Shown piece after piece: positions 7,177-10,168 of a stretch of DNA of 10,168 nt. Both the position numbers and the translations under genes were made by a program. The DNA is from Methylococcales bacterium. Lineage in GTDB: Bacteria; Pseudomonadota; Gammaproteobacteria; Methylococcales; Methylomonadaceae. The notes under the pieces were generated by a model that had not been told where the DNA came from, ran no database searches, and saw only the letters and a program-made list of their open reading frames with translations. Position 1 is the first letter of the stretch; every line of letters begins with the position of its first letter. The DNA is taken from contig JAGLUC010000441.1 in the NCBI GenBank assembly GCA_023134955.1, positions 1-10,168 on the forward strand, in the 5' to 3' direction.

Positions 7177-8085
7177 ATGACAAGTGTTCATGATGTGACC
7201 AAATTGATTGGCAATACTGATTTAGTTAAATTACAACAATTGGTTAAAGCAGGTTCAGCCGATGTTTTTGTGAAAATGGAATCCCGAAACCCCGGTGGAT
7301 CAGTTAAAGACCGTATTGGTCTGGCAATGATTCAAGCTGCGGAACATACTGGAGAGTTAAAACCAGGTGGAACTATTGTTGAACCAACTTCTGGTAATAC
7401 AGGTATTGCCTTAGCGATGGTTGCGGCGGTAAAAGGCTATCGTTGCATATTAACCATGCCAGAAACCATGTCAGTTGAAAGAAGACAAATACTGGCATTA
7501 TATGGCGCAGAAGTTGTATTAACCCCAGGTTCTGATGGTATAAAAGGAGCATTAGCAAAAGCCATGGAAATTGTAGCTAATACCGAGGGCGCATATATGC
7601 CTCAGCAATTTGAAAATCCTGCAAATCCTGAGGTACACCGAAAAACTACCGCACAGGAAATTTGGTCATCTACCGATGGCAAGGTTGATGCTTTTGTTTG
7701 TGGAGTAGGTACAGGAGGAACAATTTCTGGTGTTGCTGAAGTGATTAAAAATAGAAATAATAATTTTATCTCAGTTGCGGTAGAACCCAGTGAATCACCC
7801 GTCATTTCAGGTGGAACACACAGTCCACATAAAATACAAGGCATAGGCGCAGGCTTTATACCTGGAAACTTAGATGTAGATTTAGTCGATCAAATAGAAC
7901 AAGTCAGTACCGAAGAAGCATTTGCCATGCGTAAACGATTGTTTGAAGAAGAAGGTATTATGGCGGGCATATCATCGGGAGCAAGTGTTTGTGCTGCCTT
8001 AAGAGTGGCAGAAAAACTAGGGGCTGGAAAAACAGTGGTGACAATCGTACATGATACCGGTGAGCGATATTTGAGTATGGGATGA
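7177..8085 (+). CDS. cysK: Cysteine synthase, CysK type (O-acetylserine sulfhydrylase)
   Basis: This 302-residue PLP enzyme of fold type II makes L-cysteine from O-acetylserine and sulfide in the cytoplasm. PLP-binding K44 lies in GGSVKDR, the substrate loop TSGNTG is at 71-76, the phosphate-binding loop GTGGTISG at 178-185, and SSGAS at 266-270. The segments QQFENPANP (143-151), HRKTT (154-158) and PHKIQGIGAGFIPG (217-230) favour the CysK/A-type over CysM, although the length is also close to CysM. The start is fixed by GAGGTGG just upstream. The stop overlaps the channel start (ATGA), so the two are probably translated in series. No serine acetyltransferase gene is present. The enzyme class is secure; the CysK versus CysM label is fairly secure. 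Confidence 0.93.
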   Translation: MTSVHDVTKLIGNTDLVKLQQLVKAGSADVFVKMESRNPGGSVKDRIGLAMIQAAEHTGELKPGGTIVEPTSGNTGIALAMVAAVKGYRCILTMPETMSVERRQILALYGAEVVLTPGSDGIKGALAKAMEIVANTEGAYMPQQFENPANPEVHRKTTAQEIWSSTDGKVDAFVCGVGTGGTISGVAEVIKNRNNNFISVAVEPSESPVISGGTHSPHKIQGIGAGFIPGNLDVDLVDQIEQVSTEEAFAMRKRLFEEEGIMAGISSGASVCAALRVAEKLGAGKTVVTIVHDTGERYLSMG

Positions 8086-8960
8086 GCAGCAAAAAAACAC
8101 AAAATATGAATCGTGTGAAAGTCTCAAAATATAATGAGGGAGATACGCTGGCATCATGGCGTGAATCCCTCAATACCATTATTTTTGGATCAGAAACAAA
8201 ATTAGGAAAAAGTTTTGATATTTTATTAATCATCAGCATTATTTGTAGCGTCATTGCCGTTATGTTGGGAAGTGTAATTAAAATACAAATCCAATACAGT
8301 GAGCTTTTGTTTTATATCGAATGGTTTTTTACCCTGCTGTTTACCCTGGAATATGGATTACGATTAATCTCTGTTCGGCGACCTTTTCTTTATGCTCGAA
8401 GTTTTTTCGGCATAGTCGATTTTTTATCCATTATCCCCACCTATCTCAGTTTTCTCATACCCAGCATAAAATATATGCTGGTGATTAGAATTTTACGATT
8501 ATTAAGAGTCTTTCGTATCCTAAAGCTATCGGCTTATATGGATGAAGCACAAGTATTGATGAATGCTTTAAGTAAAAGCTGGCGTAAAATTTTGGTTTTT
8601 CTTTATACCATCCTCACTCTGGTGGTTGTTTTTGGGTCACTGATGTATGTGATTGAAGGCAGTGAGGCAGGTTTTACCAGTATCCCCAAATCGGTATATT
8701 GGGCAATAGTGACATTAACCACCGTTGGATATGGCGATATTGCACCGCAAACCCCTGCGGGACAAATAATGGCATCATTTATCATGATTATGGGCTACGG
8801 TATTATTGCTGTTCCAACGGGTATATACAGTGCAGAGTTGATTAAGTCATACAAATCAGACGCTATTACTAACTACGCATGTCCTGATTGTGGAGAAACA
8901 GGGCATGATTTTGATGCGGTACATTGTAAATACTGTGGTTATTTGTTGTATGAAAAGTAG
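8082..8960 (+). CDS. Voltage-gated potassium channel with C-terminal zinc ribbon
   Basis: A 292-residue inner-membrane protein with a six-helix cation channel plan: S1 about 46-66, S2 74-97, S3 107-127, S4 129-149, S5 168-192, S6 226-251. S4 carries positive charges at every third place (R136, R139, R142, R145, K148), the voltage-sensor pattern. The pore loop has TTVGYGD (213-219), the potassium selectivity filter. After S6, C267/C270 and C282/C285 form a CxxC pair set in a short zinc-ribbon tail, which should be cytoplasmic. It likely works as a tetramer in potassium efflux and membrane potential control. The ATG at 8082 overlaps the cysK stop by four bases; ATG 8106 (residue 9) is an alternative, and neither has a strong ribosome binding site, consistent with coupling to cysK. 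The tail could be structural or sense metal or redox state (inference). Confidence 0.9.
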   Translation: MSSKKTQNMNRVKVSKYNEGDTLASWRESLNTIIFGSETKLGKSFDILLIISIICSVIAVMLGSVIKIQIQYSELLFYIEWFFTLLFTLEYGLRLISVRRPFLYARSFFGIVDFLSIIPTYLSFLIPSIKYMLVIRILRLLRVFRILKLSAYMDEAQVLMNALSKSWRKILVFLYTILTLVVVFGSLMYVIEGSEAGFTSIPKSVYWAIVTLTTVGYGDIAPQTPAGQIMASFIMIMGYGIIAVPTGIYSAELIKSYKSDAITNYACPDCGETGHDFDAVHCKYCGYLLYEK

Positions 8961-9113
8961 TCAGCAAAATATTTTTTAAAGGCTTGATGGATACTATTTT
9001 CTCTAACTATCTATCCGAAATATTCATTAGCTTATTGGTAAAATATTTAAAAAAATGAACTTGTTAGTAAGGGATATGCGGTATATTAAAAAGCATTAAT
9101 TTATTTGGCATTA

Positions 9114-9647
9114 ATGGGTGAAAGAGTGAAGTACATAATAAGAAAATTAAGTGAAGATTTTATTCTTGAAGAGTTGGAACAAGTTAGAAAGCAATTTGTA
9201 GAAGCATTAACTTACACCATGGGAAGTGCCAATATTGTTTTTGATGAAAAAGCCGGTGATCCATTAGATATTTATATCGAATATGATTTCCAGCAAAAAC
9301 ATGGAGAAGATGTTATTTATGGGTTTAATTTACGTGAAGAAATTAGCAACAATTTTACCTTTAATGCCAATGAATATCACTCATCAGAGCAGCTCTTGAA
9401 TATAGGCAAAAGCCTTAGGGATTTAGCCGATGAAATAGAAGACAGATATGATCCAGAGCCAGCCAAAACACTGTCTGATATTGAAAATAAAAAAGACAAA
9501 AAAGATGCTGAGTATGCTAAAAATGTCAATCGCTCATATCGAGAAGTATTAAGAGATGCTCTAGCAAAAGATGAAGCTTTACAAAAAGAACGCTCATTGA
9601 ACGAGATTAAACATTCAAAAAAATTCCTTGATGTGGATGTAAATTAA
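9114..9647 (+). CDS. Hypothetical acidic protein, family not recognised
   Basis: I do not recognise this protein of 177 residues. It has no signal peptide or membrane helix and looks soluble. The N-terminal 110 residues read as a small mixed alpha/beta domain: a helix around ELEQVRKQFVEAL, a strand ending in DIYIEYDF, then a strand with YGFNLREE and a helix with LRDLADEIEDRY. The C-terminal third is very rich in Lys, Asp and Glu and predicted helical or disordered. A TTG at 9105 would add three residues; ATG 9114 is preferred, but no ribosome binding site is clear for either. A weak promoter-like TTGTTA (9061) with TATATT (9082) precedes it. It lies 153 bases after the channel gene, so it is probably separate. 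Long reading frame and sensible composition support a real gene. Confidence 0.65.
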   Translation: MGERVKYIIRKLSEDFILEELEQVRKQFVEALTYTMGSANIVFDEKAGDPLDIYIEYDFQQKHGEDVIYGFNLREEISNNFTFNANEYHSSEQLLNIGKSLRDLADEIEDRYDPEPAKTLSDIENKKDKKDAEYAKNVNRSYREVLRDALAKDEALQKERSLNEIKHSKKFLDVDVN

Positions 9648-9837
9648 AGTGTAGTAGTTGAAACCTGGTTGGACATATTCATAAATAAGTTTTGATTTAT
9701 ACCGACAACGAGGTGCTGAATATTGACTGACTCAAAACAGCCATGAGTGGCCAATCGAATATATAGTTAATGTTATCCGCGCCAGGCTGATTACCAGGAC
9801 AAATGGCATCTCAATTCCGCGTTATGTTTTAAAGGAA
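9648..9837. other. Intergenic stretch, no gene seen
   Basis: These 190 bases have every frame interrupted and look less AT-rich in the second half than the flanking genes. The right end has GTTATGT at 9822-9828 just before the next gene's ribosome binding site, like one half of an integron attC core, but no matching left half was found. No terminator hairpin was recognised. Confidence 0.3.
9831..9836 (+). promoter_or_regulatory. Ribosome binding site that sets the start of the small membrane protein
   Basis: AAAGGA sits seven bases before ATG 9844 but only one base before ATG 9838. The spacing therefore favours 9844, giving a protein that begins MNETQK. Confidence 0.6.
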
Positions 9838-9843
9838 ATGTTA

Positions 9844-10080
9844 ATGAATGAAACTCAAAAAATAATAATAATTGGAATGATTATTGCCGTAATTGCAGTA
9901 TTTCTTTTTCCGCCACATGCGATATTTCCAAAAGGAGGGGGTGTACTTCGATTAGGATATTCATTAATTACAGATATTCCTGAACACTATTCTATTCATG
10001 TAACTCTATTAGTAGTTGAGTGGTTAGGAGTCTTCTTAGTCGGTGGGTTGCTATATACCCTTTTTAAAGATAAGGCATGA
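9844..10080 (+). CDS. Small two-helix membrane protein, hypothetical
   Basis: The protein has 78 residues from ATG 9844. One hydrophobic helix spans about residues 6-23 (rich in Ile and Val) and a second about 50-71 (TLLVVEWLGVFLVGGLLYTLF), joined by a loop with FPPH, a glycine run and GYSLITDIP. The tail KDKA is positively charged, as expected for a cytoplasmic end. From memory, small proteins with an FPP motif, a GYSLI-like loop and a closing helix before a KD-rich tail are common hypothetical proteins in gammaproteobacteria, but no function is known to me. It has a good ribosome binding site and stands about 196 bases from the gene before it. Confidence 0.7.
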   Translation: MNETQKIIIIGMIIAVIAVFLFPPHAIFPKGGGVLRLGYSLITDIPEHYSIHVTLLVVEWLGVFLVGGLLYTLFKDKA

Positions 10081-10087
10081 GTTAACA

Positions 10088-10168
10088 ATGGAAAATATAT
10101 GGCTCTTCTCCGCTTTGATGTATAAAGTTTTATCTTTTTTCTGCCCTTCACCATCCGCGTCAGTCGCA
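10088..10168 (+). CDS. Possible start of a further gene, cut by the window edge
   Basis: An ATG seven bases after the previous stop opens a frame of 27 codons that stays open to the end of the window (starts MENIWLFSALMYK). The beginning is hydrophobic and could be a signal or membrane segment, but there is no clear ribosome binding site and the length is too short to judge. It may be chance. Confidence 0.25.
   Translation, partial: MENIWLFSALMYKVLSFFCPSPSASVA

Noticed and set aside
7958..8254. Minus-strand reading frame spanning the cysK-channel junction.
   Set aside because: Both genes beneath it are strongly supported by motifs, and its translation matches nothing recognisable.
9770..9830. 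Possible integron attC site before the small membrane protein gene (GTTATGT next to a gene start).
   Set aside because: No paired left core (RYYYAAC-type) or convincing inner complementary arms were found, and no integrase is present. The GTTATGT match alone is weak.

Overview
The window is AT-rich bacterial DNA. The protein content points to a gammaproteobacterium: a GlgX-type glycogen debranching enzyme, a CysK-type cysteine synthase and a six-helix potassium channel with a C-terminal zinc ribbon. A free-living or symbiotic methanotroph or sulfur oxidiser would fit, but the sequence does not settle the lineage. No rRNA, tRNA, CRISPR array or intact transposase gene was seen.

Left part (1-3531): after about 360 bases without a convincing gene, which include a 12-bp hairpin, two plus-strand genes lie 26 bases apart and look like an operon. 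The first protein has two CBM21-like (glycogen/starch-binding) modules fused to a complete endonuclease/exonuclease/phosphatase (EEP) catalytic domain. The second is a two-motif phospholipase D (HKD) superfamily protein with an unassigned N-terminal domain. Both catalytic folds act on phosphoester bonds. With the glucan-binding modules and the glycogen gene 3' of them, the most interesting reading is a phosphoesterase pair acting on phosphorylated alpha-glucan or maltodextrin. This is inference; nuclease or phospholipid roles remain possible. It is the best candidate here for an undescribed system.

Middle (3532-7176): a short orphan ParA-type ATPase on the plus strand has a near-perfect tandem repeat just ahead of it and no ParB-like partner. 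It converges on the minus-strand glgX. Between them lies a palindrome-rich, roughly 140-bp element with imperfect terminal inverted repeats that looks like a non-autonomous mobile element or intergenic repeat, and it may also end transcription from both sides.

Right part (7177-10168): divergent from glgX, cysK overlaps the following potassium-channel gene by an ATGA junction, so the two are probably translationally coupled. After these come an unrecognised acidic 177-residue protein, a small two-helix membrane protein of about 78 residues, and an open frame that runs off the window.
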